A program made the position numbers and the translations under genes. Under the pieces are notes generated by a model that was not told where the DNA came from, searched no databases, and saw only the letters and a program-made list of their open reading frames with translations. 64,000 nt of DNA from assembly GCA_015680685.1 (NCBI GenBank), contig MNCI01006166.1:332490-396489 (forward strand), in the 5' to 3' direction. Below, one piece after another: positions 20,831 through 31,926 of this stretch (positions are counted from its first letter, which is position 1; every line of letters starts with the position of its first letter). The DNA is from Gnetum montanum (lineage: Eukaryota > Streptophyta > Gnetopsida > Gnetales > Gnetaceae).

Positions 20831-23560
20831 ATGCCTCTAAAGAGAATTCTTGAAGCTGGGGCATATCATAGTCATGTTAGAAAAGGCCTAGAGGAAGAGG
20901 AAGAGGAAGAGGAGGAGATCAACCTACTACCAAGAAGCAAGAAATTCAATAATTTTCTATTTAGTGGCCCACATCTCTAATAAGATAATATACACCAACA
21001 GAGGTCACAGCATTCTCACGAGTTCCAAAACTAGGCCAAAAGCTCACACTCAAAGAGGAATTATCCAAGCCATAGAAGACAAGTCCATAATATTCATAGT
21101 TATTATGGAATTAAATTTTGGCCCATTCATGAAGTTTACACCCATAGAAGTTAGGGAAAAATTGCAAGCATCATCATTCTAACCAACAATTTTGATAAAT
21201 AGTAACTTGTATTCAAAAGAGAGTTACAAGTTTTAGCACAATAGATAAGATAATGCTATAGTTAAGGTTGAAGATATCATAGTGTCATACACAATAAAAG
21301 TAATTGCAAGGACATTAAATCTTTCAAATGTTGAAACTTCCATCACAAGGATTTCTACAAGATCTTTTACAAAGGACATATGGAACCACAGACAAAGAGT
21401 ACAATGGATTATCTATTGCAAAGAAGATCTAGTTTAAGATTGATACATATCACATTTTTCCTACCAAGAAATTAAAAATATTTCACACATGTTGCTAGGA
21501 AAAGTTGAAAACAAATATCGCTTACCCACTATTTTAATTATTCAGAGGAGATTCAAGAAGAAGAAAATAGGAAAGCTAACACTTCCATTTCCCTACCTAG
21601 TCAAGAAACTTTGTAGGCAAGCAGGCATTTTGAAGTATACTAATGATGTGCTGAGAAAAGTTCCAAATGTCTCTTATGCTAAAATTTCTAAGCCAGTGCC
21701 ATCATAGAAAGATCAAGTGGAAAAACCACCAAGCATAAAGGCAACAATATCATCCATAGTAGTAATAAACATACTAGATACAAGCATAGAGTAAGTAAGA
21801 CCCAAAAAAATCAATAGTAGTAGTAGAAAAAAAGAAAGCAATGACCTACTATAATTTACTTGTAACAAATTGCTAAAACTATGAGCTGGGAAAGTAAGAA
21901 AATATCTAGCCTGTAAGAAGTCAGAGAAAATCTAGGCCATCCTATAGTATCAATAGGACTTGTTAGTAGTCAACTCTTCTTGCAAGTAATAGAAGAAGAC
22001 TAGGCATAATAGATTCCTGGCAATGTTACATCATTTCAAGTAACATTGAAAACTAGAGAAGGAGCCATAGTCATGGTCATGTAACATAAGGATGCACAAT
22101 AAGTAGTAGAGTTGATAACTAATACTATCAAAAAAGCCTTCAATATCCCTATTTTGTCACCTGCATATTTTTTAGAAGCCAAATATGCTCAAACAGTTAT
22201 AGGAACATTTTGGAAGGATAACGACAAAGAAAAAGAAGTCATATATGATGAAGAGCATGAAGATGCCCTTGATAGACTACTACAAATAGGAAAAGTTATG
22301 TAGAAATTTTGTGATATTTCAAGTGATAGCATTATCATTCAGTTTCAATTAATCTTCACAAAAGAAAAGTTAGTTGTTTCTAAAACAAGATTAGAATACT
22401 AGAAGTTAGAGATTTAAAGACTACAAGAAGAATCAAGCCAACTTTGAATGAAAATGAAAAATCTAGTAAATGACATAGCACTTGAGCACATTGACACCTT
22501 CAGAATAAAACATGTTAAGTAGTTAATGGCCAAGCAATCTTAGTTAAAGATGAAAAGAGAAAAATTAACTTTGGATATGTCAACTACAAATGCAAGAATG
22601 TTTGTCCATGCTAAAGACATTGCAGAGCAAGAAGAAGAAAATAAAAGACTTGTTGAAAAAAATAGAAGATTGATGAATGTGAAGAAAGAGAAGAATATGT
22701 TCGAGGAAAGTCCCCACTAGTTAAGAAAGTAGTTTGCTCCAAGTTAACCTAGAAATGAGACAATTGGCCCAAGAAAATAAAACTATGTTAATGGAAGAAG
22801 TCCATGCAATTTGCCAAAATTATACCATTGAAATCAATGCATGGAAAATAAGGCCAAGAAGCATGAAAAGTTAAGAGAACACTTTACAGATCAAAGAAGA
22901 ATATACAAGTAAGTGAACAAGAAGGATTTAAATGGAAGTCCAAGGTCATCTTGACCATGCAACAACTTTCCAATTGGTCAACCATCCTATATAGCCTCAA
23001 CTTGATCCACTAGTTAGAGTTAAAAGTCAAACACCTACAAATAGAATATCATATAAAGTACATGGAGTTGGAAAATATTTGATATTTTGACTTGGCCATG
23101 TTAATAATAGGTAGACCTAGAATATAATTAGAGTATCAATTGTCCAAAATCTATTCCATGTGTAAGAAGGGGTTCATAGATAGGAAGGTTGCTTAGTAGA
23201 AGTTACACATTGCCAACTCCAAGCTCCAAGTTATTAAGACTAGTTATCATGAACAAAACGATGTTATAATAAATTTGGTTAGAAGAATAAGTAACTATCA
23301 AGATCTATAAAAATTAGCCAATGCCTTTGAAGTATAGCACACATAGTTTGCCGCATGGTATGTAGAAGTTTCTACATTTGAAAATATCATAAAATGATCA
23401 TGAATAGCCAATGATCCTAAAAATAAAGAGAAAAAATTAAGGAAATTACTAAATTAGTTTTAATTTAGAAAGATTGTTACACTAGGAAAGTAGCACTAAG
23501 TACCATTGATGCAACATGAGCTACTACCATTAACAACTACATGAACGTTTGCATTGGTAT
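20831..23560 (+). pseudogene. ORF2 extra protein (element D)
   Basis: Starts MPLKRI at 20831, matching MALKRV (B), MVPKRG (E) and MALKSK (H). The N-terminal domain has NFGPFMKFTPIEVREKL (about 21115-21170), a decayed middle, a FKIDTYHIFPTKK-like block near 21435-21470, MLLGKVENKYRLPT (21489) and GKLTLPFPYLVKKLCRQAGI (to about 21630). This pattern resembles the plant-transposon domain PF20167 (VDFS.EAI, LPT..L, GK, LP.L...LC..AGV). The conserved middle follows (FNIPILSPAYF, then EHEDALDRLLQIGKVM at 22254-22303). A Glu/Lys-rich coiled-coil-like tail runs to about 23450. About 900 codons originally; many stops now. Function unknown. Confidence 0.72.
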
Positions 23561-23664
23561 CTTTTAAAGACTACATCAAGCTTTGATCAATAATGTCAAT
23601 GTTGTCAATCATGCTTTGTGTGATAATTTTGTAATCCACTCAAATTAAGATATGATACTCATAG

Positions 23665-23817
23665 TTAATTAGTATTTGTCAATTTTATGGTATATGTCAT
23701 TAAGTTTATAAGACCCCATAATTTTTGTAGCAACTCTATGATAGATCAAACTTTGTTAATTAGTATTTGTCAATTTTTGTAGCTTTGAATAGAAGTTTGT
23801 AGTCATTTGTGGAAATA
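23665..23817 (+). repeat. Duplicated 3' end segment with two LTR-start copies (element D)
   Basis: GTTAATTAGTATTTGTCAAT occurs at 23664 and 23755, and TGATAGATCAAACTTTG at 23739 and 23818. The junction of 3' sequence with the start of U3 is therefore present twice in near-tandem. The polypurine-tract relic GTCATTTGTGGAAATA (23802-23817) precedes only the second copy. Confidence 0.72.
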
Positions 23818-24672
23818 TGATAGATCAAACTTTGAGTAAGGGTTGTGGCATCATATCTATGATGTTGTAGATATGACATCATTGCATAAGATACGATGTC
23901 ATAGATGTGATGTAATGGACCATGGTCAAACTTTTAAATATGAGCCCATTGTCATGCTAAACTCATCTTTTAAATTTATTCTCATAATTTTAGAGTTATT
24001 TTTGAGTGCCTCTACTATGGTGATGAATAATTTTTTTGCATCTTTATTCAAATGATGTTTATCTAGATGCATTTCATAAATAGAAATAAAGATCAAGATT
24101 ATTCTTTGTCATTCTAGCATTTCACTTAGATTAGATTTACATTCCTATCTCATTTACTTTTACTATATCATTTACATTTATAATGTGATTTACTTTTTAA
24201 ATGTTCATTAATATTGATGCAATAAGTAAAAATAGCTTTGAGTGCTAATGTATGATCATCTAATAACCTAGTAGCAACCTTACTTGATTCGCTTAGTAGC
24301 AAAGTTTCTTAATAATCCTAGTCGTGATTATACCAACCCATAGTGTGTACAAAATAATAAGAACATATGCTTATTATCATTAAGTTAGAATAACATATCA
24401 TTTCTATTGTTCCTTAGTAAGTAAAAAATTATATTTAGTTCATTATGTTTTAATTTACACACTCAAATCCAATCAACATCATTATATCATATGTCTTACC
24501 ATGACTTAAATCATATACTTATGCTTCACTAACATTAATAGGAAGATAACAATTGTGGACTCATTCTTAACAAACTAATATACAAGATGTTCCATCCATG
24601 AATTATGATTTGGTCACTTGTGTATGCTTGCGAGTTGTATGGTTGGACATTGGAAACTCTTGTTACTCATTA
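23818..24672 (+). repeat. 3' LTR of element D
   Basis: 855 bp, colinear with 13577-14433; begins TGATAGATC and ends CTCATTA (decayed CTCATCA). U3 motifs GATATGACATC and GATACGATGTCAT lie at 23850-23910. The TATA box has decayed (TTTTAAATATG near 23933). Confidence 0.86.
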
Positions 24673-24677
24673 CCTAG

Positions 24678-26696
24678 AAACATCCTTTCTTTCATTCAAC
24701 TAGTTCACCTATATCCATGTAGGAATTTGTGCCTATATATTTCATACCAACTACCAATCATATCTCGTAAGAAATGCCTTCAATCCAAATTAGCAATGTA
24801 CAAACTATCATGTTTACTCATCATGTGATAAATCAGATCAAGACATGTAACCTTTTCAAGAAAAACCAATTGTAGAAGTTCCCTCATTTGTTTATAGATT
24901 TCAAGGTATATGCCATGTAAGACTCTAATAAACTCAAGTTCTAGGGTAAACATGATCTCTGAGGAAATGTATGAGGCTTCACTTAAAAAGTGTAAAATCA
25001 AGTTAAAGCTTGTGAACTAGTCCATCATAGTTTCTTTTGGTCAAGTGAAGTACATTATAACCACTATTAGTGGGTGATCATATATTTTTGATTTCCTTGT
25101 GATCCATATAAAAAACTATAAGGGAGAATTCCCTATATTATGGGAAGGGCGTAGTTCAGCACTATTCATGCCAAGCATGGAATCATAAACCTATCTTTAG
25201 AAATTTTCAGTAAGAATAAGAATGATCAAATCAAGAAGAAAATTTTCCATGTATCACATATAGTAATAAAAGATACCACTGCATGTAAAGAATTTGAATA
25301 GTTAAATAGAGGATCATTACAACATACAATTCATGTGAAGAATAAGTGTGCATTCAAAGATGTCTATACAAAGCAATGACCAACTAAGAAGGAACCAAGT
25401 GGCAAATGACAAAATGTATGTTGCAATGCTATAATGTACATGGAACCAACAAAAGCACTTACCAACTCATATGTTGAAAAGCTAGATCAAATGGAGGACA
25501 TTAAGCAACAACTTTTCCAAGTAGTAAATGTGTAATAAAATCAAGATATAGATTGAAGGAAGTTAGAAATTCTAAATAAACCTATGTATAAACTAATAGC
25601 TGTAAAAACATTATAGGAATCATTAGAATATTTTTTTCTTAAGAATGAAAAATTGGTAATAATCAATTCTAAGCTAACTAATAAATAGAAGATGAAGCTC
25701 TTGGAAGTTATAAATAGATGGTTCACAACATTTGCATGGTCCAATGAAGAGATTATAGAATTTTATCTATGTATATGCCAAGATTGCATGTACATAAACC
25801 TTGTAGTGAAGTCCAAGCACCAACCATAGCACAAGTTAAACCCAAAGATAAAGTCGGTGATCAAGATGGAAATTAAGAAACTTGTGAAGATTAGGTTTAT
25901 ATCTCTTGTTGAAAATAGCAAATAAGTAAATCAATTTATGTACCAAAGAAAGGAGGATAGTGATGAATCTACATTAATTTTGATTATTGAACATGGAAAC
26001 ATTCAAGCATCATTTTCCACCATTTGTAGATCACAAGCTTAACATAATGCATGCTACTAATATTATAGCATTTTGGATGATTATAGTGAATATAAGAAAA
26101 TCTAAATTAATTACACTAGAAGATCAAGCCAAGATAATGTTTACAAGTTCACAAGAAACTTTTACATACAAAAAGATGTCATTTAGCTTATTTAATGTGG
26201 TTGTCATCTTTCAATGCTTGGTCTTCAACATCTTTCAAAAGAAAATTAGGAATGGTTTTGAAGTCTATATGGATGACTTTGCAACCTCTAGCTCTAATTT
26301 TGAAAAGATCCTAGACTAAGTAAAACAAATGTTAAAGAGATTTGTGGAGATGAACCTAAAGCTAAATTGGTAGAAAAGTCATCTCATGGTCTAGGAAAGC
26401 ATCATTCTAGAACACAAGATTTCAAAGAAAAGCATTTAAGTGGATCTCAAAAAATCTAAGATAGTCTAAGGAGTTACATAGAGGCCTCAAAAAATAAATA
26501 ATGTAAATCATTCCTCAAATATAAAAGGTATTATCAATGCTTGATTAAGAACTGTTTCAAGATTGCCAAATCATTGGTGGAGCTCACAAAGCAAGATGCA
26601 CCCTTTTTCCAAACAAATGATTATGAAAAGTGATTTAAGCTTCTTAAACAAAATCTTGGAAAGACTCTATTACTTCTTAAACAAAATCTTGGAAAG
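24678..26696 (+). pseudogene. pol: Protease and reverse transcriptase (element B)
   Basis: B's pol resumes after element D. The protease relic CKTLINSSSRVNMISEEMYEA (24915-24975) shows the place of the D-S-G site with Asp changed to Asn, and GEFPILWEGR lies near 25115-25140. The linker (YKLIAVKTL.ESLEYFFLKNEKL, about 25590-25650) and RT follow. The longest clean frame, 25987-26319, holds METFKHHFPPFVDHKL, then MFTSSQETFTYKKMSFSLFN and the catalytic motif YMDDFA (26264-26281) in place of YVDD. The connection region ends with KYKRYYQCLIKNCFKIAKSL and TKQDAPFFQTNDYEK (to about 26625). Interrupted at 26697 by solo LTR G. Confidence 0.86.
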
Positions 26697-26702
26697 ACTC
26701 TA
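26640..26702 (+). repeat. In-frame tandem duplication next to LTR G
   Basis: CTTCTTAAACAAAATCTTGG followed by AAAGACTCTA occurs at 26640 and again at 26673, the copies being identical and offset by 33 bp. The offset keeps the pol frame, so LLKQNLGKTL is simply repeated. The second copy ends at the insertion point of solo LTR G. Confidence 0.88.
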
Positions 26703-27953
26703 TTAGGTTTTCTTGACTTGTGTATTGGTTAAGTTATACTGGTCTCATAAGATAATATTATTATATAAGAATTTTTTATAAAGTTATTCACTTTTTCATA
26801 ACTAATAGTAACATTAACATATGGAATTGTAAGATTATAGCTCTCTTCATAATGATAATTATTCTTCATGGTCTTGATAGTTGTGAATATCATAACTCTT
26901 ACTAATTGAGCTTCTTACAAATACTCTTATAATAAATAAAGTTATGTTATACTAACTCCATAACTTAATGTTGTTTCTACTTCTAGTATATCATAACCAT
27001 CATCTTTGTGCTTGTTGTATCTCTAGGTTTACTTATGCTAAGTTCATAAGAACTTATTGTGCTTTGGTGATGTTGCTCTTCCTCTATCATTACATTTTCT
27101 TTTGAATTGTATCTACTCTTTCATCATAATTTGATAATACACTTTTGTTTATAACTAATATTATATTATGAACACTTGTATTGTGTGTTATCATAGCTAC
27201 AGTTTTGTACTTTAATATGTTCTTAATGAACTTAACTTTACATTATTGATTTTACTTCATTAAATTTTCTCAACTTGACTTCTTTCTTAACTTTGCTATG
27301 TCATTCTTAACTTAACATCACTAGGCTTTATGAAATACTTCTTCATAAGTCTTTTTCTTTCCTTAACCATTGTAACCTACTAGATGACCTTGTCTTTTTA
27401 TTTAAGACACTAGGCTAGGCTACATAAGAAACAACGTGTACCTTCTCTCCCTCCTTAGAAAACTAAATACTATGATATCGGGATTGCTAGTGTCTCTTGC
27501 AATGCTTACTTCTTAGATTCGAGTCACTTCCTAAATCTCTTGGTTATGGTACTCGCATTCTTGAGTACTTGCTATAACTCCTACATTTCATAACATATTC
27601 TTACATTATTGCATACTCCTATTCGCTCCTATGGTTTAGGAAATTTTTCCTTCATAATTCTACAAATTTTTGTGGTTTGTAAATTCTTTTGTATTATGAT
27701 TATTATTATGGCTATTATTCCAATGTCACTTCTTTATCTCAATGATTCTTATGTACTTTATATTTATTCTTCATAATTTCTCTTACTTATATCTTGTTCC
27801 TTGTTATTTCCATATGTTACGAAGTGAGAACTTGCATTCTCTTATACTTTGTAAGGAGTTATGACTCTTAAAAGAATCATAGTACCTTTCATAATTATTG
27901 TTAGATTAAGTTAAAAACCTCATGATCATACCTTTAGGAGTATACTCTAACAA
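26702..27953. repeat. Probable solo LTR G inside B's RNase H
   Basis: About 1.25 kb without any coding match, separating KQNLGKTL (ends 26702) from ILQALDWFNPFHIII (from 27957), which are adjacent in intact RNase H linkers. Flanks carry ACTCT at 26697-26701 and 27954-27958. The ends read ATTAGG and CTCTAACAA, consistent with a decayed TGTTAG...CTAACA LTR unlike the TGATGAG families. Orientation and family are not resolved; Ty1/copia is possible. Confidence 0.65.
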
Positions 27954-28085
27954 ACTCTAATCCTACAAGCCTTAGATTGGTTCAATCCATTTCACATTAT
28001 AATAGATACATCTAACTATGCTTTGTGAGTTATGCTTCCATAGATGAATGATCAAAAACATCCATACTACACTAGCCCAGAATAA
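27954..28085 (+). pseudogene. pol: RNase H, first part (element B)
   Basis: ILQALDWFNPFHIIIDTSNYAL matches the gypsy RNase H entry (PIVQAPDWSLPFEIMCDASDYAVG pattern), followed by VSYAS and YYTSPE before the insertion of E at 28091. The catalytic Asp of CDAS is kept as DTS. One frameshift lies at the junction with element E. Confidence 0.82.
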
Positions 28086-28090
28086 AGAAA

Positions 28091-28955
28091 TGATGAGCAT
28101 TGAGGTACCCCTACACTCAACCATACAAATATGAGCATTTATGCGTGAATTTGATCGAATTCTATGGATGGACTAGTTGTGGCACCTAAATAGTTATACG
28201 TTGATTATATTTCATTGTCTTCCCACTTAGACTAGTATTTTCTTTGTCACGTATGGTTTAGTCTAGAGTGAGGTGTATGATGTAATCCCTACTACTATGC
28301 TACTCCTAAGTACAATAAGAGATAACTTAATTAAGCTAATCGGCAATAGGAAATAAGATCTAAGCTAGCCTAAGTATGACGAGCATCCGTCCTTTATCCT
28401 CCATATGCATCTTGGACTTTGTGTACTACTTTTGGGATTACCAAACATACATCACTCAAAGCACTACTTGATATGTTACTAACTTACACATAGTTACACT
28501 TAAATGTTTTTGATTAAGGCATACTCATTCTACGTTAGCAACAGGAATAGTAAATGACGATAAAAGAAATATTAACTAAGAAAACAAAAATAAAGAATTA
28601 ACAATTAAAATAATTAAAATAATCAAAAGCTAAGTGAATGTTGTAATGATGGAGCAATATCGATCTTTATTACCGATCGTGTGCATGTCCAAGTATGTCA
28701 TACTTGAACAAAGGTTCTATACAATTACAAGCCTCACACTATAGGCATGCACTTGGAAAGAACACTAAAACTAACTATAAGAAGTGAAAACTAAAAACTA
28801 ACTAAAAGGACTTCTTTGTTGTGTGCCTAAGTGCTATATTTATAAGCTAACACATGAATCACAATATTGTGTATACGATATCGTATCTGGGCTACAATAT
28901 CACATATTTGATATCATGTACCTAATATTGGGGCCTAGCAAACTGTGGCTCATCA
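28091..28955 (-). repeat. 3' LTR of element E
   Basis: 865 bp with perfect ends TGATGAG and CTCATCA. On the minus strand U3 has CATGATATCAAATATG, GATACGATATCGTATAC and ACAATATTGT (28921-28855), then TTATAAATA (28845-28837). Pairs with 36495-37316. Confidence 0.92.
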
Positions 28956-28969
28956 TATACCCCCACAAC
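28956..28969 (-). other. Polypurine tract (element E)
   Basis: Minus strand GTTGTGGGGGTATA directly before TGATGAG of the 3' LTR; equivalent to GTCATGGGGGTA in A and H. Confidence 0.8.
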
Positions 28970-29169
28970 TAAATAAAAATCCATCCTTGAGTCAAACAAA
29001 ATGAGGAACAAGTTCATTTGATTACAAACAATGGACCAGTATGGGATTATTGATTGACCAAGGATTATGTCATGTCGTAGTGTGGGACAAAACAAAATAA
29101 AATTTAGATACCAACACAAAATAGAAAACTTGCAGAACTCATGTGGTTCATTGTGGTGGTGGCAACTTC

Positions 29170-31926
29170 TCCATAGGCGTCTTTCCTTTGTCTTGTGCTC
29201 TAGACTTTTGAAATGGATACCTTTGAAGAAGTGCCTAAAGTTTTTCCTCTTCTATCCAAGGATCATGAGTCATCCAGGCTAATGTTTTAATGTTTGATAG
29301 AGCTAGCACTTCCCATGAACACGGCAATTGCAAGAACACCTGATTAGCCTTAACATACCATGCCACAAATAGCTGTTGTTCCTCCTCATAGGCTCTAGCT
29401 TTGTCTTTGAGTTCCTAGTAACTCATAAGCCATTGAGCCAAATTTGCTACTACATATTTTTGAGCTTGGTAGCTAGCCTTTACCACCTCCAATTCAAAGT
29501 TTTCCACCTCTAATCTTTACAATGTCTTCTTATGTTTTACAAACTTTGCCTCATATTTAGCATAGGTGGTAACTACTTGCTTCTTGAGCTCAGTTCTCGG
29601 ATGCCCTGCTATTAACCTGGCCAAGTTGGTGTATCATAGATTTTCCAACTCCATGTATTCTTTAAGATCTTGGATCTGCAGGTCCTAGCTTTTTAAGTCT
29701 ACTAATGGACAAGGGCATAAGTATCCAAAATGGCCTACCAATTAGTGTTTTGAGCACTGATAGAGTTGATATGTGCCCTGGCCATTCAAAGTTCCTTCTC
29801 TATGATTTCCTTGTACATGCTGACCTAGTTGCAAAAATGCTCCTTTAATTTTTCATGCTTCTTAGCCTCATTTTACCACACACTTATTTCAATGGTTGTC
29901 TTTTGTTGGATGACACATACCTCCTCCATTAAGAGGATTTTTTTCTAGCTAAGCAACTTATATCTTGGTTGACTCTTATTAGTTCTTCTCACATTTGTTG
30001 GAAACTTTCTTTGAGAACATTCTTCTATTTTTTAACTGTCGTCAACCAAATATTTTTGGTAGCAAGGAGTTTATACTCTTCTTGTAAGGCCTTGAAAGCT
30101 TTAACATGTGCATATGTCTAAGCTTGTGCTTTTGAATCATCCCAATTAGCCTTCTCTTTTTCCATTGCCACCTTTTTATTCTCCACTAACAATTCATTTA
30201 ACTACTTTGTTCTAAATGATTCTAACTAATCAATTGCAACAAGTTGGGACAGATCTCGTCGTTTAGCTTGTAGGACAATGAACTTTTCTTAGAGTCTTTA
30301 CAACTCGTCTTCTGCATGTTCAGCCCTAACCTCAATCATGATTAGCTTCCCTTTAGTGAAAATGAGGTCTGATTGTGCCATTGTGACATCCTGGGGGATG
30401 TCAAACAAGGACATCATTGCTTGTCCTATTTACAGAAAGTGATCCAAAGCATCCTCATGTTTTGTAAGAGTCATTGAGGTACGAGTGAAAAATTGAGCAT
30501 CATGTGCTCCTGTGAAATCTATCGGTGGCACAACAAGAATGTTAAATGATTCTTTGATGTGGTTTACAACCACCTCTACTACTCCATCTATATCCTAGTG
30601 TTGCATGACCACCACTGTGGCACCTTCACCAGTTTCCAATTATACTTGGAATGATGCAACATTTCTAGAGATCTATTGTGACTAGTGTGATTCTACTTCT
30701 CCTATTTGAATTGAGACCTCACCCCTTGCAAGATCAATTGATATGGTGGGTTGTATAGCATCATCAATCACCTTGAAGAGATTGGCTTCATCTCTGCTTC
30801 CCCAATTGACCGTCTCTGCAATGGCCCTAAGATGGCTCATTGACGGTTGGTAATCTTATGGTAGTACTTGCAATTGTTGGTCTTGATGGCCTGTGGGTTG
30901 CTTGCTAGGCCCTGCTTCTTGTTGTTGGCTAAGCCTTATGTCTAGAAGTTGGCTAGGCCCTACCATTTGAGGTGCAGTGGGCCCAACCATCTATTCTTGT
31001 TAAGGCTTCAACGTCTCACCAAAATCTCTTCTTGGTGCTGGTGGCTTGAGTAATTTGGCATATGAAGCATTTTGAGCTTTTTTAAGGATGCCATTAGTGT
31101 ACTCCAAAATTCCAACATGCTAGCACAACTTCCTAATTAGACACAAAAATGGCAATGCCAACTTTCCTTTCTTCTGTTCTTCAAACCACCTTAATATTTC
31201 TATTAAATATAGATGAGGCAAATTGGCATCAACCTTGCCCATCAAAATTGCACTTCCTCTTGTCGCATAAGTAGAAACTTTTTTTAACCCCTTTGTAGGA
31301 AAAATATGATAAGTGCCAATTTTAAAGTAAATTCTCTCTTCAAGGGTTAATTCTCCATATGTCTTGTCTTCTTTACCATATGCCCTTTTTAACCATACTT
31401 TTCTTGCATCTGCATCAAAGTGAGTGGACAAATGAGCAACTTTAGACCCTCTATTTGGAAGATTCAGAGCTTCTGCAATGGCCTTTGTGGAGAAATCTAC
31501 TAAAATTCCACCAATATCAATTGTGGTGCCCTCTTCTTTATTGTGCCAAAATTGATATGTTCCACCCAAATACCATTCTTCACTCTTTGAGAGGATAGGC
31601 CATAGTGGAGCCTTGACTAGTTTAGGGGAGAATTCAATAAAAGGCCCAAAATTAAGTTCCACAATCACAACAGAGGATGTGGACCTTTTCCCAATAGCTT
31701 GAACACATTCTAGGGACAACATGAGGTATTGTCCTTGTTCTGGTGACCTGACCTCTCCACCTTCTGCTTAGCTAGATTGTGTAGTGATAGGAGTTTCTTA
31801 ATGGATGCTAAATGATTGTGCCTCCTACTTTGCATGTTTTGCATGAGGTCATTAGCCTCTGCCTCTTCTCAAGCATTTAGTTACACCTTGAGAAGGTCCT
31901 CCTTGATGTCCTCTTTTAGGGACCAT
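29170..31926 (-). pseudogene. ORF2 extra protein, best-preserved N-terminus (element E)
   Basis: Starts at 31926 (MVPKRGHQGG). A 200-codon clean frame (31722-31120) covers the N-terminal domain: NFGPFIEFSPK, EEWYLGGTYQFW, VDFSTKAIAEALNLPN, YFKIGTYHIFPTKG, ILMGKVDANLPHL and KLALPFLCLIRKLC. This spacing resembles PF20167 (plant transposon protein) and I infer that relationship from memory. A Gln/Pro-rich linker follows (30990-30860), then the conserved middle (LETGEGATVVVMQH near 30620; VPPIDF; HEDALDHFL) and a long Glu/Lys/Leu-rich coiled-coil-like tail to about 29170. No catalytic motif or membrane segment is evident. Roughly 900 residues. Broken by single stops, many of them TAG or TAA at positions where sister copies have Gln. 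Confidence 0.8.

Larger units (their letters stand above)
13577..24672 (+). mobile_element. Element D: Ty3/gypsy element with truncated pol
   Basis: An 11.1-kb plus-strand element with LTRs 13577-14433 and 23818-24672, flanked by CTTAG (13572-13576) and CCTAG (24673-24677), a duplication with one change. Order: decayed tRNA-Asp primer site, gag, an unassigned repeat-bearing insert (about 16866-18060), protease and the first part of reverse transcriptase, then a deletion joining directly to the pre-ORF2 spacer, ORF2 and 3' LTR. RT palm, RNase H and integrase are absent. Inserted between B's gag and B's protease. Confidence 0.87.
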
